Shown: positions 35,905 to 45,174, counted from the stretch's first letter. The stretch: 64,000 bases of DNA from Sinorhizobium sojae CCBAU 05684 (GCF_002288525.1 NZ_CP023068.1:186001-250000); one strand, 5' to 3'. The notes: generated by a model from the letters alone, not told the origin. Numbers and translations are program-made.

Positions 35905-38686
35905 GGCGGATCAGGCGGACGAATTCGAGCATCCGCGTCTGGAGACGCCGGCTCATGTGCACGCCCAAGCGCCAGCGGCCACCGCTCACGATCATCTGTT
36001 CGAGGCACCGGAAGCGCCGCGTCGGGCGGGCCGAGAGGCCGACGATGCGGGCAATGCAAATCGTGCGGCACGGCTTTACGGCCACGGCTCGGCCTATGCG
36101 CCGGCGCAGGTGACGGCGCTGACGCGCGATCCGCTGCCGACGCTTGCCGACATTACTGGCCAATCCGAGGGGCCGAGTTGGGAAAGCCATTTCTTCCTGT
36201 CGCCGAATGTCCGTTTCACCCGCACGCCGGAGCGCGAATTCATGAAGCGCCGGGCGCCCGCGGTGGAGGAAGGTGAGGCCGAGGAGAGCGCGGCCGTCGA
36301 AAGCCGGGCCGAGGACCAGGCAATGCCGCTCGCGGCCAATGACGTCCCGGACGTGCCGGTGGCGGAACCGGTGCTGCTCGAAGCTGTGCCGCACATGGCG
36401 CCCGAAGGAGATGCGCCGGCCCACAGCCCGTCGGAGCTGTTGCGCGTGCTGATGCGCCAGCTGCCGCACTGGTCGTCCATGCAGTCTGCGGATGCCCCGG
36501 CTGCCGGACCGCAGACGCCCGCCATGCCCGAGTCCCTTCCCGCGGAAGTGGTGCCAAACGTCGCCACGGACGAGGGGCCGCAATCCGCGCAGGCTCAAAC
36601 GGCGGCCGAGACCGCCGTCGACGAGACCGATCGCGGTTTCGCCGCGACCTCGGAGGCGCAGCCCGAACTCGCGCACCTCTCCGATCATGCTTTCTTCGAG
36701 TTTATACCGCTGGAGCTGCCCGCGGCCGGCAACTCCCGGATTTCCGCCGCCCCGGAGGTGGAGACGGTCGAGGCACCGAAGCAGAGCCGTGCCCCGGAGC
36801 AGACGCAAGTCTCAGCGCCGGCCGTGATCCCTGTCCAAGCTCCGGCGGTGCCGCAGCCGGCGGAAGCCCCGGAGGTGCCGGCCGCGATCGCATCGCTCTT
36901 CCGCGTCGTAGAATGCCGGCGTCCCGCGACGGTCGATCACGTGGAGAAGGCGGAAGCGGCCGATGTCGTGCCGTCCCCGGCGGCGCAGAAAGCGACACCG
37001 GCGCAGCCCGATGAAATGCCGGTCACAGACGAAGAGACGCAACCTGTTGCAACCAAGGCCGCGGTGACCATGCCGGCCGTCGTCGAGCGTGCCGCCTCGC
37101 CGCTCCAGCCGGTGGTTCAAAGCACTCGGCTCCCGGGCGCCGATTCTTACGAATTTCCGTCCGCGGAATTGCTGCAGGAGCCGCCGCAGGGCCAGGGCTT
37201 CTTCATGACCCAGGAGCAGCTCGAGCAGAACGCCGGGCTTCTCGAAAGCGTGCTCGAGGACTTCGGCGTCAAGGGCGAGATCATCCATGTTCGCCCCGGC
37301 CCGGTGGTGACGCTCTATGAATTCGAGCCGGCTCCGGGAGTCAAATCCTCGCGCGTCATCAACCTCGCCGACGACATCGCCCGCTCCATGTCGGCGCTGT
37401 CGGCGCGCGTCGCGGTCGTGCCCGGGCGCAACGTCATCGGCATCGAACTACCGAATGCGACGCGCGAAACCGTCTATTTCCGCGAGCTGATCGAATCGGT
37501 CGATTTCCGCAAGACCGGCTGCAAGCTGGCGCTCTGCCTCGGCAAGACGATCGGCGGCGAACCGGTGATCGCCGAACTTGCCAAGATGCCGCATCTGCTG
37601 GTTGCCGGCACCACCGGTTCGGGCAAGTCGGTGGCGATCAACACCATGATCCTGTCGCTGCTCTACCGGCTGAAGCCGGAGGAATGCCGGCTGATCATGG
37701 TCGATCCGAAGATGCTCGAACTTTCCGTCTATGACGGCATTCCGCACCTTTTGACCCCGGTCGTCACCGATCCGAAGAAGGCGGTAATGGCGCTCAAATG
37801 GGCGGTGCGCGAGATGGAGGATCGCTATCGCAAGATGTCGCGCCTCGGCGTGCGCAATATCGACGGCTACAATCAGCGTGCCGCGGCCGCCCGCGAGAAG
37901 GGTGAGCCGATCATGACCACGGTCCAGACCGGTTTCGAGAAGGGGACCGGCGAGCCGCTCTTCGAGCAGCAGGAGATGGATCTTGCGCCGATGCCCTATA
38001 TCGTCGTGATCGTCGACGAGATGGCCGACCTGATGATGGTCGCGGGCAAGGAGATCGAAGGTGCCATCCAGCGCCTCGCCCAAATGGCGCGCGCTGCCGG
38101 CATCCACCTGATCATGGCGACGCAGCGTCCTTCGGTCGACGTCATCACCGGCACGATCAAGGCGAACTTCCCGACCCGCATCTCCTTCCAGGTGACGTCG
38201 AAGATCGACAGCCGCACCATTCTCGGCGAGCAGGGGGCCGAACAGCTCTTAGGCCAGGGCGACATGCTGCACATGGCCGGCGGAGGCCGCATAGCCCGCG
38301 TCCACGGCCCCTTCGTTTCCGATCGGGAAGTCGAGCATGTGGTCGCACATCTGAAGACGCAGGGGCGGCCGGAATATCTGGAAACGGTCACCGCGGACGA
38401 GGATGAGCAGGAGCCGGAGGAAGACCAGGGAGCGGTTTTCGACAAGAGCGCGATCGCCGCGGAAGACGGCAATGAATTGTACGAGCAGGCGGTGAAGGTG
38501 GTGTTGCGCGACAAGAAGTGCTCGACTTCCTACATCCAGCGCCGTCTCGGCATCGGATACAACCGCGCCGCCTCGCTCGTCGAACGCATGGAGAAGGATG
38601 GCCTCGTCGGCCCAGCGAACCATGTCGGAAAGCGCGAGATCATCTACGGCAACCGCGACCACGCGAGCGGCGACGACGCGGATTGA
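35861..38686 (+). CDS. ftsK: FtsK/SpoIIIE-type DNA translocase without membrane anchor
   Basis: 941-aa DNA motor. Residues 1-430 are low-complexity, rich in Ala, Pro and Glu, with no transmembrane helix; chromosomal FtsK has four. The alpha domain includes [20 protein letters not shown]. The beta motor has Walker [13 protein letters not shown], Walker [12 protein letters not shown] and [13 protein letters not shown]. The C-terminal gamma winged helix (about 875-925) reads [24 protein letters not shown] and would recognise KOPS-like polarity sequences. The start is uncertain because the ribosome-binding site is weak. With repAB close by, a role in resolving or moving this replicon is plausible. 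Confidence 0.85.
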   Translation: MRIPRTNFSTAALHEADQADEFEHPRLETPAHVHAQAPAATAHDHLFEAPEAPRRAGREADDAGNANRAARLYGHGSAYAPAQVTALTRDPLPTLADITGQSEGPSWESHFFLSPNVRFTRTPEREFMKRRAPAVEEGEAEESAAVESRAEDQAMPLAANDVPDVPVAEPVLLEAVPHMAPEGDAPAHSPSELLRVLMRQLPHWSSMQSADAPAAGPQTPAMPESLPAEVVPNVATDEGPQSAQAQTAAETAVDETDRGFAATSEAQPELAHLSDHAFFEFIPLELPAAGNSRISAAPEVETVEAPKQSRAPEQTQVSAPAVIPVQAPAVPQPAEAPEVPAAIASLFRVVECRRPATVDHVEKAEAADVVPSPAAQKATPAQPDEMPVTDEETQPVATKAAVTMPAVVERAASPLQPVVQSTRLPGADSYEFPSAELLQEPPQGQGFFMTQEQLEQNAGLLESVLEDFGVKGEIIHVRPGPVVTLYEFEPAPGVKSSRVINLADDIARSMSALSARVAVVPGRNVIGIELPNATRETVYFRELIESVDFRKTGCKLALCLGKTIGGEPVIAELAKMPHLLVAGTTGSGKSVAINTMILSLLYRLKPEECRLIMVDPKMLELSVYDGIPHLLTPVVTDPKKAVMALKWAVREMEDRYRKMSRLGVRNIDGYNQRAAAAREKGEPIMTTVQTGFEKGTGEPLFEQQEMDLAPMPYIVVIVDEMADLMMVAGKEIEGAIQRLAQMARAAGIHLIMATQRPSVDVITGTIKANFPTRISFQVTSKIDSRTILGEQGAEQLLGQGDMLHMAGGGRIARVHGPFVSDREVEHVVAHLKTQGRPEYLETVTADEDEQEPEEDQGAVFDKSAIAAEDGNELYEQAVKVVLRDKKCSTSYIQRRLGIGYNRAASLVERMEKDGLVGPANHVGKREIIYGNRDHASGDDAD

Positions 38687-38822
38687 GCTGCCGGCCCGCT
38701 TTGGGGTGATCTAAGTGTCGCGGCCACTAGGAAGCTGCCTAAAAAATGCGCAAATGGCAATTCTGTAGGCGGGGATCCCGCTGACAGAGTTCAAATCCTT
38801 CACAAAAATCGGTCGACAATCT

Positions 38823-38838
38823 TGGCACGCGGCTTGCT
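38823..38838 (+). promoter_or_regulatory. Sigma-54 (-24/-12) promoter match upstream of the GntR gene
   Basis: TGGCACG-CGGC-TTGCT matches the sigma-54 consensus TGGCACG-N4-TTGCW fully. The expected transcription start is about 38849, one or two bases before the annotated ATG, which would give a leaderless message. No enhancer-binding protein gene is in the window. Confidence 0.5.
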
Positions 38839-38843
38839 TACCC

Positions 38844-38859
38844 ATCTTGTATGCAAGAT
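38844..38859. promoter_or_regulatory. Palindromic operator over the GntR start codon
   Basis: ATCTTG-TATG-CAAGAT is a perfect inverted repeat that contains the ATG at 38851. TTGTATGCAA fits the usual TnGTnnnACnA-like operator style of FadR/FCD regulators. It is probably used for autorepression. Confidence 0.55.
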
Positions 38860-39600
38860 TTGTCGCCACAACAGAATAGCCAGACAAGCATAGACGAGGC
38901 CGTCGTTTCAGGCATCCTCTCCGCGCGCATTCGTCCCGGCACGCGGCTGAGCGAAAACGAGGTGGCGAGCCTCTTCAATGTTTCCCGCACGCGGGTGCGC
39001 GAGGCGATGATGCGGCTCGAGCAGCGCGGCATCGTCAAGGTCAGCCCGCGACGCGGCTGGTTCGTGGTGGAGCCGTCCGCCGAGGAGGCGATCGGCGTCT
39101 ATGCGGCGCGCCGGGTGATCGAGGGGGGTCTGCTCGCCAGCATGGACCGCCTTACCGAGAGCGGTCGCGATAGGCTTCATGCTCATCTTACCGAGGAAAA
39201 GGCGGCCATCGCTGCCGGCGATCGCCAGCGCCTCACCTGCCTCATGGGCGATTTTCATATCCGCATCGCCGAGCTCTCCGGCAACCCGATTCTCGTCGAA
39301 ATCCTGCGCGACCTCACGGCGCGCACGATCCTGATCTCGCTCATCTACCAATCCGATTTCCACGCTATGCAATCGCATCTCGGCCATTGCCGCATCGTCG
39401 CGGCGATGGAGGAGGGCGACTTCCAGAAGGCGGCGGCGCTTGCCGTCGAGCATCTGGACGAGGTGGAGACGGGGCTCGACCTGACGCGGCGCCCCGACCC
39501 GCTCGCTGATCTGAGGCGCTCGCTTTCGCTGCCGCCGCAGGTGCCCACATCTTCGAATGCACCCCCCAAACCAAACGATGAAACCAACAGAGGAGAATGA
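38851..39600 (+). CDS. GntR-family (FCD) transcriptional regulator
   Basis: 249-aa regulator. The winged helix (about 15-75) contains RLSENEVASLFNVSRTRVREAMMRLEQRGIV. The all-helical FCD ligand domain follows (about 90-220), with likely metal-site residues in LMGDFHIRIAELSGN and HLGHCRIVAAMEEGD. Its stop is 4 bp before the binding-protein ATG, so it is probably cotranscribed with the amino-acid transporter it controls. The ligand is likely the transported compound or a product of it. Confidence 0.88.
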   Translation: MQDLSPQQNSQTSIDEAVVSGILSARIRPGTRLSENEVASLFNVSRTRVREAMMRLEQRGIVKVSPRRGWFVVEPSAEEAIGVYAARRVIEGGLLASMDRLTESGRDRLHAHLTEEKAAIAAGDRQRLTCLMGDFHIRIAELSGNPILVEILRDLTARTILISLIYQSDFHAMQSHLGHCRIVAAMEEGDFQKAAALAVEHLDEVETGLDLTRRPDPLADLRRSLSLPPQVPTSSNAPPKPNDETNRGE

Positions 39601-39604
39601 CCCC

Positions 39605-40390
39605 ATGCTTTCCAGAAGACTTTTCGTCGCTGTGGCGGCGATCGCCACCACGATCGGCTTCGGTTCCGTCGCCAAGGCCGATGCGCTCGGCGACATCGAG
39701 GCGCGCGGCACTTTGCGCGTCGCCGTACCGCAGGACTTCCCACCCTTCGGCAGCGTCGGCCCGGACATGGCGCCGGTCGGTTATGACATCGACATGGCGA
39801 ACCTGATCGCCGAGAAGATGGGCGTGAAGGTCGAGCTCGTGCCGGTCACCAGCGCCAATCGCATTCCATACCTGCAGACCAACAAGGTCGACCTCGTCAT
39901 CTCGAGCCTTGGCAAGAACCCCGACCGCGAAAAGGTGATCGATTTCTCGACGGCCTATGCGCCCTTCTATAACGGCGTCTTCGCGCCGGCCGAACTTGCC
40001 GTGACAAAGGCCGAGGAACTCGCCGGAAAGACCGTCGGCGTTACCCGCGGTGCGGTGGAGGACCTGGAATTGACGAAGGTTGCGCCCGCCGATACCGTCA
40101 TCAAGCGTTACGAAGACAATAACGGCACGATCTCGGCCTTCCTCTCGGGACAGGTCGAGGCGGTCGCCACCGGCAATGTCGTCGCCGCGGCGATCCTTGC
40201 CAAGAACCCGCCGAAGCGGCCGGAACTCAAGTTTCTGATCAAGAACTCGCCCTGCTATATCGGCCTTTCCAAGGAACAGCCGGCGCTGCTCGAGAAGGTC
40301 AATGGCATCATCACCGCCGCCAAGGCGGATGGCAGCCTGAACGCAATCGCGCAAAAGTGGCTCGGCACGGACCTGCCCGCCGATCTCTAA
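39605..40390 (+). CDS. Amino acid ABC transporter substrate-binding protein
   Basis: 261-aa family 3 periplasmic binding protein. The signal peptide is MLSRRLFVAVAAIATTIGFG...AKADA. The mature domain has GTLRVAVPQDFPPFG, GYDIDMANLIAEKMGVKVELVPV and the hinge-region LAGKTVGVTRGAVEDLEL. I chose the ATG at 39605 because GAGGAG precedes it and the signal peptide starts there. The exact amino acid is unknown. A hairpin follows the gene before the permease pair. Confidence 0.87.
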   Translation: MLSRRLFVAVAAIATTIGFGSVAKADALGDIEARGTLRVAVPQDFPPFGSVGPDMAPVGYDIDMANLIAEKMGVKVELVPVTSANRIPYLQTNKVDLVISSLGKNPDREKVIDFSTAYAPFYNGVFAPAELAVTKAEELAGKTVGVTRGAVEDLELTKVAPADTVIKRYEDNNGTISAFLSGQVEAVATGNVVAAAILAKNPPKRPELKFLIKNSPCYIGLSKEQPALLEKVNGIITAAKADGSLNAIAQKWLGTDLPADL

Positions 40391-40404
40391 ATCGTCGACA
40401 TCGA

Positions 40405-40430
40405 CGCCATCCGGCCAAGACCGGATGGCG
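40405..40430 (+). repeat. Intercistronic hairpin after the binding-protein gene
   Basis: CGCCATCCGG-ccaaga-CCGGATGGCG, a perfect 10-bp stem, 14 bp after the stop of the solute-binding-protein gene and before the permease. It has no T-run and parallels the hairpins after ehuB and urtA. Confidence 0.65.
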
Positions 40431-40459
40431 CTCATACTTACGCCAACAGGAGTGCGCCT

Positions 40460-41131
40460 TTGAATTACCAATTCGAATTCGGCTGGCTCTTCGAATACTA
40501 CCCGCAGATCGTGAAGGGCATTGCGATCACGATCGAGCTGATTGCCGTCGGCGCGGTGGCCGGGATCCTGCTCGGCATCGTCTGTGCCTGGGTGCGGGCG
40601 CTCGGGCCGGCCTGGCTGAAGCCCTTTGTCGCGGGTTATGTCGAGCTGATCCGCAATACGCCCTTCCTGATCCAGCTCTTCTTCATCTTCTTCGGCCTGC
40701 CTTCGCTCGGGCTGCAGCTCAGCGAGCTCAAGGCGGCCAATCTCGCCATGGTCGTCAATCTCGGGGCGTATAGCTCAGAGATCATCCGAGCCGGAATCCA
40801 GGCAACGCCGCGGGGCCAGTTCGAAGCGGGTGCGAGCCTCGCCATGAGCCCTTTCGAGACGTTTCGCCACGTGGTTCTCGTACCGTCGCTTGAGCGTATC
40901 TGGCCAGCGCTCTCCTCGCAGGTGGTCATCGTCATGCTCGGTTCCGCCGTCGTCTCGCAGATCGCCGCCGAGGACCTGACCTTTGCCGCCAACTTCATCC
41001 AGTCGCGCACCTTCCGCGCCTTCGAGGCCTATATCGTCTCGACCGCCGTGTACCTCGTCTTGGCAATCCTGCTCCGCCAGGCGCTGTCGATGGTCGGCTG
41101 GGCCATTTTTCCAAGGAGGGCGGCGCGATGA
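40460..41131 (+). CDS. Amino acid ABC transporter permease
   Basis: 223-aa HisM/GlnP-type permease. Membrane helices include GIAITIELIAVGAVAGILLGIV and PFLIQLFFIFFGLPSLG. The EAA loop is QFEAGASLAMSPFETFRHVVLVPSLERIWP. The start is TTG at 40460, preceded by CAGGAG; no ATG fits the conserved N terminus. It overlaps the second permease by 4 bp. Confidence 0.87.
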   Translation: MNYQFEFGWLFEYYPQIVKGIAITIELIAVGAVAGILLGIVCAWVRALGPAWLKPFVAGYVELIRNTPFLIQLFFIFFGLPSLGLQLSELKAANLAMVVNLGAYSSEIIRAGIQATPRGQFEAGASLAMSPFETFRHVVLVPSLERIWPALSSQVVIVMLGSAVVSQIAAEDLTFAANFIQSRTFRAFEAYIVSTAVYLVLAILLRQALSMVGWAIFPRRAAR

Positions 41132-41787
41132 TCGAATTCACCGTCTGGGACATCCTGCGCAACCTGTTGCTCGCCACCCGCTGGACGATCGTCTTGTCGC
41201 TCGTCTCCTTCGTCGGCGGCGGCATGGTCGGTCTCGTCCTGCTTTTCTCACGCATCAGCCGGCGGAAATGGTCCCGGGCCTTGGCCAAATCCTATATCGA
41301 GCTCTTCCAGGGCACGCCGCTCCTGATGCAGCTCTTCATCGCCTTTTTCGGCCTCGGGCTCTTCGGCATCGACGTGCCGGCCTGGCTGGCGGCGGGACTG
41401 GCGCTCATCCTCTGGTCGGCCGCCTTCTTGGGCGAGATCTGGCGCGGCTGCGTCGAGGCGGTCGCCAAGGGGCAATGGGAGGCGTCCGCGAGCCTTGGCA
41501 TGGGCCGGCTGCAGCAGATGCGCTACGTCATCCTGCCGCAGGCGTTGCGCATCGCCGTGCCGCCGACCGTCGGTTTTTCCGTGCAGGTGATCAAGGGGAC
41601 GGCGCTAACCTCGATCATAGGCTTCGTCGAACTGTCCAAGGCCGGCACCGTCGTCACCAATGCCACTTTCCAGCCTTTCACCGTCTACGGCCTCGTCGCG
41701 CTCATCTATTTCGCGCTCTGCTGGCCTCTTTCCAAGAGCAGCCAGATCCTCGAAAGGAAGCTCAATGTCGCTCATCGAAATCACTGA
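41128..41787 (+). CDS. Amino acid ABC transporter permease
   Basis: 219-aa second permease of the same PAAT transporter. The EAA loop is QWEASASLGMGRLQQMRYVILPQALRIAVP. Helices include TIVLSLVSFVGGGMVGLVLLF and YGLVALIYFALCWPLS. It overlaps the first permease (ATGA) and shares 23 bp with the ATPase gene, which points to tight translational coupling. Confidence 0.87.
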   Translation: MIEFTVWDILRNLLLATRWTIVLSLVSFVGGGMVGLVLLFSRISRRKWSRALAKSYIELFQGTPLLMQLFIAFFGLGLFGIDVPAWLAAGLALILWSAAFLGEIWRGCVEAVAKGQWEASASLGMGRLQQMRYVILPQALRIAVPPTVGFSVQVIKGTALTSIIGFVELSKAGTVVTNATFQPFTVYGLVALIYFALCWPLSKSSQILERKLNVAHRNH

Positions 41788-42490
41788 CGTCCGCAAGAGC
41801 TTTGGGCCGAACGAGGTCCTGAAAGGCATCAATTTCGATGTCGAACCGGGCGAGGTGATCGCCATCATCGGCAAGAGCGGCTCCGGCAAGTCGACGCTCT
41901 TACGCTGCATCAACGGGCTGGAGACGATCAGTAAGGGTTCGATCTCGGTCGCGGGCGCGCAGCTGATCAACGACGAGGTGCACCTGAAGGCGCTGAGATT
42001 GAAGGTCGGCATGATCTTTCAGCAGTTCAACCTCTTCCCGCACCTGACGGTCGGTGGCAATGTCATGCTGTCGCAAATGGTCGTCAGGAAAACGCCGAAG
42101 GCGGAGGCGGAAGTGATGGCGCGCAAGATGCTTGAGCGAGTCGGCCTCAGCGAAAAATTCGATGCCTATCCGGACGAACTCTCCGGCGGCCAGCAGCAGC
42201 GCGTGGCGATAGCGCGGGCGCTTGCGATGCAGCCGATCGCGCTGCTCTGCGACGAGATCACTTCGGCGCTCGATCCGGAACTGGTTGCCGAAGTGCTCGC
42301 GGTCGTGCGCGAGCTCGCCGCCGAGGGCATGACGCTACTCATGGTGACGCATGAGATGAAGTTCGCCCGCGACGTCTGCTCGCGGGTCGTCTTCATGCAT
42401 GAGGGCCGCGTGCACGAGATCGGCCCGCCGGACGAGGTCTTCGCCAATCCTCAGACGCCGGAACTGAAGCAGTTTCTCGGCATGCATTGA
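41765..42490 (+). CDS. Amino acid ABC transporter ATP-binding protein
   Basis: 241-aa PAAT-type ATPase. Walker A is GKSGSGKST, the Q-loop is IFQQFNLFPHLTV, the signature is [15 protein letters not shown], Walker B is ALLCDEITSALDP and the switch His is in VTHEMKFA. It is the last gene of the gntR-transporter unit. The 3' end faces the convergent alpha-r14 sRNA, whose terminator stem is 70 bp away. Confidence 0.88.
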   Translation: MSLIEITDVRKSFGPNEVLKGINFDVEPGEVIAIIGKSGSGKSTLLRCINGLETISKGSISVAGAQLINDEVHLKALRLKVGMIFQQFNLFPHLTVGGNVMLSQMVVRKTPKAEAEVMARKMLERVGLSEKFDAYPDELSGGQQQRVAIARALAMQPIALLCDEITSALDPELVAEVLAVVRELAAEGMTLLMVTHEMKFARDVCSRVVFMHEGRVHEIGPPDEVFANPQTPELKQFLGMH

Positions 42491-42560
42491 GGAGGGGCCG
42501 CCGGGCCACTCCAGGGAAGCCTGCGGCAGCGGGATTGAAACGTCCATTCCATGAGATGGT

Positions 42561-42681
42561 AAAAAAGAAAGCCCGGCGTGGGAGGAGGATCGCCGGGCTT
42601 CCGATTTCCGATCGGCAACTGGGAGGAGGAGGGTTGCCGATCACACGATAGAGCTTGGGAGGAGGAGTGCTTTATCGTTAA
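42561..42681 (-). ncRNA. Alpha-r14 family (NfeR1-like) trans-acting small RNA with three anti-Shine-Dalgarno hairpins
   Basis: On the minus strand three consecutive stem-loops each expose CCTCCTCCC in the loop. Stem 1 (42668-42679 with 42649-42657 region) is CGATAAAGC/GCTCTATCG. Stem 2 is a perfect 10-bp GATCGGCAAC/GTTGCCGATC. Stem 3 is GCCCGGCG/CGCCGGGC followed by a T-rich tail (42561-42569), an intrinsic terminator. A promoter with CTTGCA and TTATTG, 17 bp apart, places the start near 42681, giving about 120 nt. Alpha-r14 RNAs, including NfeR1 of S. meliloti, have this size and three such loops and silence many transporter mRNAs by base pairing. The neighbouring ABC operon could be a target. 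Confidence 0.85.
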
Positions 42682-42687
42682 GTCATA

Positions 42688-42716
42688 CAATAATGTTGCG
42701 ACGCAGCAATTGCAAG
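42688..42716 (-). promoter_or_regulatory. Promoter of the alpha-r14 sRNA
   Basis: On the minus strand CTTGCA (42711-42716) and TTATTG (42688-42693) are 17 bp apart, a reasonable sigma-70 type promoter. Transcription would start about 7 nt downstream, just before the first hairpin. Confidence 0.55.
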
Positions 42717-42872
42717 CCCCTCGATGAAATATTCATTCCGCGCTGGCAAAATGTCGCAGGATTGGTTGCTGGACGAGAGGCGGCCAGAGAAGGTTTCTGC
42801 CTTCACGTGCCGCCGCTTGCTTTCGGTGCCGCCTGCGCCAGATTCGAAACAACAGGTTATCAGGAGGCGGCC

Positions 42873-43157
42873 ATGGAGGAGGATCGCAGGGCGGCTTTGG
42901 TCCGGATCACCGGGCGGGTGCAGGGCGTTTGCTTTCGGGCCTGGACGCGCGACGAGGCGCAGAGGCTCGGCCTCACCGGCTGGGTGCGCAACGAAAGGGA
43001 CGGATCCGTCACGGCCCTGATCGCCGGGCCGGAGACCGCCGTCGACACGATGCTACACCGGTTCTGGGAAGGACCGCCGGGGGCATCCGTCTCCACCGTC
43101 GCGAGCGAAGATGCGCCCTCGATCCACGCGCCGGCGGGATTCCAGATCACCCGTTAG
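42873..43157 (+). CDS. acyP: Acylphosphatase
   Basis: 94-aa acylphosphatase, which hydrolyses carboxyl-phosphate bonds in small metabolites. The anion-binding loop and catalytic Arg are in ITGRVQGVCFRAWTRDEAQ, and the catalytic Asn is in GWVRNERDGSVTALI. The usual loop reads GRVQGVxFR, so the enzyme looks intact. The frame is open upstream to 42693, but the ATG at 42873 with CAGGAGGCGG before it gives the normal length. It converges with pcaF. Confidence 0.9.
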   Translation: MEEDRRAALVRITGRVQGVCFRAWTRDEAQRLGLTGWVRNERDGSVTALIAGPETAVDTMLHRFWEGPPGASVSTVASEDAPSIHAPAGFQITR

Positions 43158-43170
43158 CCTGAGGCCTGCG

Positions 43171-44373
43171 CTACACCCGCTCCAATGCCACCGCGATGCC
43201 TTGGCCGACGCCGATGCACATGGTCGAGAGTGAATAGCGCCCGCCGGCTTCGGCCAGTTCCAGCGCCGCCGTGCCGATAATGCGGGCGCCGGACATGCCG
43301 AGCGGATGGCCGAGTGCGATGGCGCCGCCATTGCGGTTGACGCGGGGATCGTCGTCGGCGATGCCGAGCTCGCGCAGCACCGCCAGGCCCTGGCTTGCGA
43401 AGGCCTCGTTCAACTCGATGACGTCGAACTGTTGCTCGGTCATGCCGAGCCGCGCCATGAGCTTCCGAGAGGCGGGAGCCGGGCCGATGCCCATGAGGCG
43501 CGGCGGCACGCCGGCGCTCGCGCCGCCGAGAATACGCGCGAGCGGGGTCAGCCCGTGCCTTGTCGCAGCCTCTTCCGAAGCGATGACGAGCGCCGCCGCC
43601 CCGTCGTTGACGCCGGAAGCGTTGCCGGCGGTCACGGAGCCGCCTGCGCGGAACGGCGCCTTCAGTTTGGCGAGTGCCTCCATCGTCGTGGCGCGCGGAT
43701 GCTCGTCCTTCTCGACGGCGACCGGCTCGCCCTTCCTCTGCGGGATCGTGACGGCGACGATTTCCCGGGCGAGGCGGCCGTTCGCCTGGGCGGCGGCGGC
43801 TTTCGCCTGGCTCCGGAGCGCGAAGGCGTCCTGATCCTCGCGGCTCACATGATAATCCTCGGCGACGTTCTCGCCGGTTTCCGGCATCGAGTCGACGCCA
43901 TATTGCGCTTTCATCAGTGGATTGATGAATCGCCAGCCGATCGTCGTGTCGTGAATTTCCGCGTGGCGCGAAAAGGCGCTTTCGGCCTTCGGCAGCACGA
44001 AAGGCGCGCGCGACATGGATTCGACGCCGCCGGCGATCATCAGCTCCGCCTCGCCGGATTTGATGGCGCGGGCGGCCGCGATCACCGCGTCCATGCCGGA
44101 CCCGCAGAGCCGGTTGATCGTCGTGCCGGAAACGGAGACCGGGAGGCCGGCGAGCAGCAGCGACATTCGCGCCACGTTGCGGTTGTCCTCGCCCGCCTGG
44201 TTGGCGCAGCCGAAAATCACGTCGTCGACCGCTTCCCAGTCGACGGACCCATTGCGCTCCATCAGCGCCTTCAGCGGGATGGCACCCAGATCGTCGGCGC
44301 GCACTGCGGAGAGTGCGCCGCCGAACCGGCCGATCGGCGTGCGGATATAGTCGCAGATATAAGCTTCGTGCAT
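43171..44373 (-). CDS. pcaF: 3-oxoadipyl-CoA thiolase PcaF
   Basis: 400-aa thiolase. The nucleophilic Cys is in NRLCGSGMDAV, the His is in GGAIALGHPLGMSG and the second Cys is in TMCIGVGQG. It starts YICDYIRTPIGRFGGALS, characteristic of beta-ketoadipyl-CoA thiolases. It splits 3-oxoadipyl-CoA into succinyl-CoA and acetyl-CoA, the last step of the protocatechuate branch. It shares a base with the pcaJ stop. A frameshifted close relative lies at 60535. Confidence 0.92.
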   Translation of the reverse strand: MHEAYICDYIRTPIGRFGGALSAVRADDLGAIPLKALMERNGSVDWEAVDDVIFGCANQAGEDNRNVARMSLLLAGLPVSVSGTTINRLCGSGMDAVIAAARAIKSGEAELMIAGGVESMSRAPFVLPKAESAFSRHAEIHDTTIGWRFINPLMKAQYGVDSMPETGENVAEDYHVSREDQDAFALRSQAKAAAAQANGRLAREIVAVTIPQRKGEPVAVEKDEHPRATTMEALAKLKAPFRAGGSVTAGNASGVNDGAAALVIASEEAATRHGLTPLARILGGASAGVPPRLMGIGPAPASRKLMARLGMTEQQFDVIELNEAFASQGLAVLRELGIADDDPRVNRNGGAIALGHPLGMSGARIIGTAALELAEAGGRYSLSTMCIGVGQGIAVALERV

Positions 44374-45164
44374 CAGGCGGCCTCCTTCCCCGAGCCGGTG
44401 CCCTCATGGGCCTTCCTGGTGCGGGCATTGATGTCACGCAGCACCGCGAGTTCAGTTTCCGTCGGCGCCGGCGTCTCGATGACGTTTTCGGCGGACCTGA
44501 TCGGCCAGCCGCAATTCGCGATGATCTGCTCGCGGCTGACGCCAGGATGAATGGAGACGACGGTCAGCTCCTTCGTCTCCGGATCGGGTTCCAGGATACA
44601 GAGATCGGTGATGACGCGCGTCGGTCCTTTCGTCTTCAGGCCGAGACGCTCGCGATGGTTGCCGCCTTCGCCGTGACCCATGGAGGTGACGAAGGGCAAT
44701 GTTTCGACGAAGCCGCGCTTCGTCAGCGCCATGGTGATGAAGATGCGGCCACAATTCGACGCGATCTCCGGCGCGCCGCCGCCACCCGGCAGGCGCACCT
44801 TCGGCCGGCCATAGGGGCCGACAACCGTCGTATTGAGGTTGGCGAATTTGTCGATCTGGGCGCCCCCCAGGAAGCCGGTGGTGATGCGGCCGCCCTGCAG
44901 CCAGTAGCGGAACATTTCCGGCACCGAGACGGTAAAGAGCGCCGTGTCGCAGAGTTCGCCGTCGCCGATCGAGAGCGGCAGCACATCCGGCTTCGTGCCG
45001 ACCGTGCCGCTTTCATAGATCAAGGTGATCTCCGGCGCATGCGTCAGTCGTGCGACGTTGCAGGCGGCCGAAGGGGCGCCGATGCCGACGAAGCAGACGT
45101 CGTCGTTGGAGAGCTCGCGCGCGGCGGCGATCGTCATCATTTCATTGGGGGTGAAATCCGTCAT
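44373..45164 (-). CDS. pcaJ: 3-oxoadipate CoA-transferase subunit B PcaJ
   Basis: 263-aa beta subunit of a family I CoA transferase. The catalytic Glu lies in LIYESGTVGTKP, and GFLGGAQIDKFANLNTT follows, as in PcaJ and AtoA. With PcaI it transfers CoA from succinyl-CoA to 3-oxoadipate. I chose the ATG at 45164 because GAGGAGACGAGG precedes it. It is 10 bp after pcaI and overlaps pcaF by one base. Confidence 0.92.
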   Translation of the reverse strand: MTDFTPNEMMTIAAARELSNDDVCFVGIGAPSAACNVARLTHAPEITLIYESGTVGTKPDVLPLSIGDGELCDTALFTVSVPEMFRYWLQGGRITTGFLGGAQIDKFANLNTTVVGPYGRPKVRLPGGGGAPEIASNCGRIFITMALTKRGFVETLPFVTSMGHGEGGNHRERLGLKTKGPTRVITDLCILEPDPETKELTVVSIHPGVSREQIIANCGWPIRSAENVIETPAPTETELAVLRDINARTRKAHEGTGSGKEAA

Positions 45165-45174
45165 CCTCGTCTCC

